DNA of 64,000 nt from Bacteroidales bacterium (lineage in GTDB: Bacteria; Bacteroidota; Bacteroidia; Bacteroidales; GCA-2748055): NCBI GenBank assembly GCA_023138875.1, contig JAGLOO010000024.1, forward strand, positions 95,340 to 159,339, in the 5' to 3' direction. Positions within the stretch are counted from its first letter, which is position 1, and every line of letters starts with the position of its first letter. This document shows positions 63,994-64,000 of the stretch, one piece after another. The notes under the pieces were generated by a model, which was not told the origin of the DNA, did no database searches, and saw only the letters and a program-made list of their open reading frames with translations. Made by a program: the position numbers and the translations under genes.

Positions 63994-64000
63994 TTGTGGA

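Noticed and set aside
1..64000. CRISPR array, prophage or multi-gene defence island
   Set aside because: No regularly spaced repeats, no phage structural genes and no recognisable restriction, CBASS, BREX or retron gene sets were seen; only the AbiEii-like pair hints at defence.

Overview
The window reads as a chromosome segment of an anaerobic or facultative member of the Bacteroidota (probably order Bacteroidales/Marinilabiliales; family not determinable by eye). Evidence: a SusC/SusD pair, an S46 dipeptidyl peptidase, a NUDIX-type AraR regulator, the rpoC-DUF3467 gene order, and promoters of the Bacteroidota form TTG-N20-TAnnTTTG, found without a search upstream of rpsU (799-829), a tRNA cluster (2355-2385) and a hexosaminidase gene (43738-43768).

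Layout. 1-2.3 kb: a ComEA-like helix-hairpin-helix protein, rpsU, a XerC/D recombinase and hpf. 2.4-15.9 kb: the translation/transcription block tRNA-Thr, -Tyr, -Gly, -Thr, tuf, tRNA-Trp, secE, nusG, rplK, rplA, rplJ, rplL, rpoB, rpoC, DUF3467; a 16-bp hairpin plus U tract lies between rplL and rpoB and looks like an attenuator. 16-21.7 kb: etfB, etfA, a membrane FeS/heme subunit, a CCG-domain protein and an acyl-CoA dehydrogenase, together an ETF:menaquinone electron route. 21.7-24.7 kb: DUF2520, a KdsC-like phosphatase, a UbiA prenyltransferase and Maf. 24.7-28.8 kb: a DPP11-type peptidase, an MBL hydrolase and an EamA transporter. 28.9-36 kb: two divergent sodium:solute symporters, one followed by a 70-residue membrane protein, the other followed by AraR(NUDIX)-AraD-AraB. 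36-43.7 kb: an outer-membrane protein, PrsW, a lactonase lipoprotein, zwf, pgl, kynureninase, a saccharopine-dehydrogenase-like enzyme and AlkD. 43.8-54.2 kb: a glycan locus (GH20, a DUF1080-like protein, SusD, SusC, a remnant of a hybrid two-component sensor, a GH13 amylase, a small membrane protein), followed by a nucleotidyltransferase toxin-antitoxin-like pair. 55-64 kb: damaged and intact genes mixed.

The most unusual feature is the concentration of deletion scars from about 51.6 kb to the end. Recognisable gene pieces are joined to each other with the intervening parts gone: a sensor propeller with most repeats missing, an inositol-monophosphatase fragment joined to a ChbG-type deacetylase fragment, a sulfatase joined to a Gfo/Idh/MocA oxidoreductase that itself has an internal deletion and a one-base frameshift, and a PLP decarboxylase lacking its middle and abutting a transposase tail. 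Either this end of the window is undergoing real gene decay or the assembly is collapsed here; reads would decide. I did not find a CRISPR array, prophage or clear multi-gene defence system. The candidates for new biology are regulatory: a 17-bp perfect palindrome directly upstream of a -7 box after araB, paired direct repeats before an ATPase gene, and inverted repeats between the two symporter genes.
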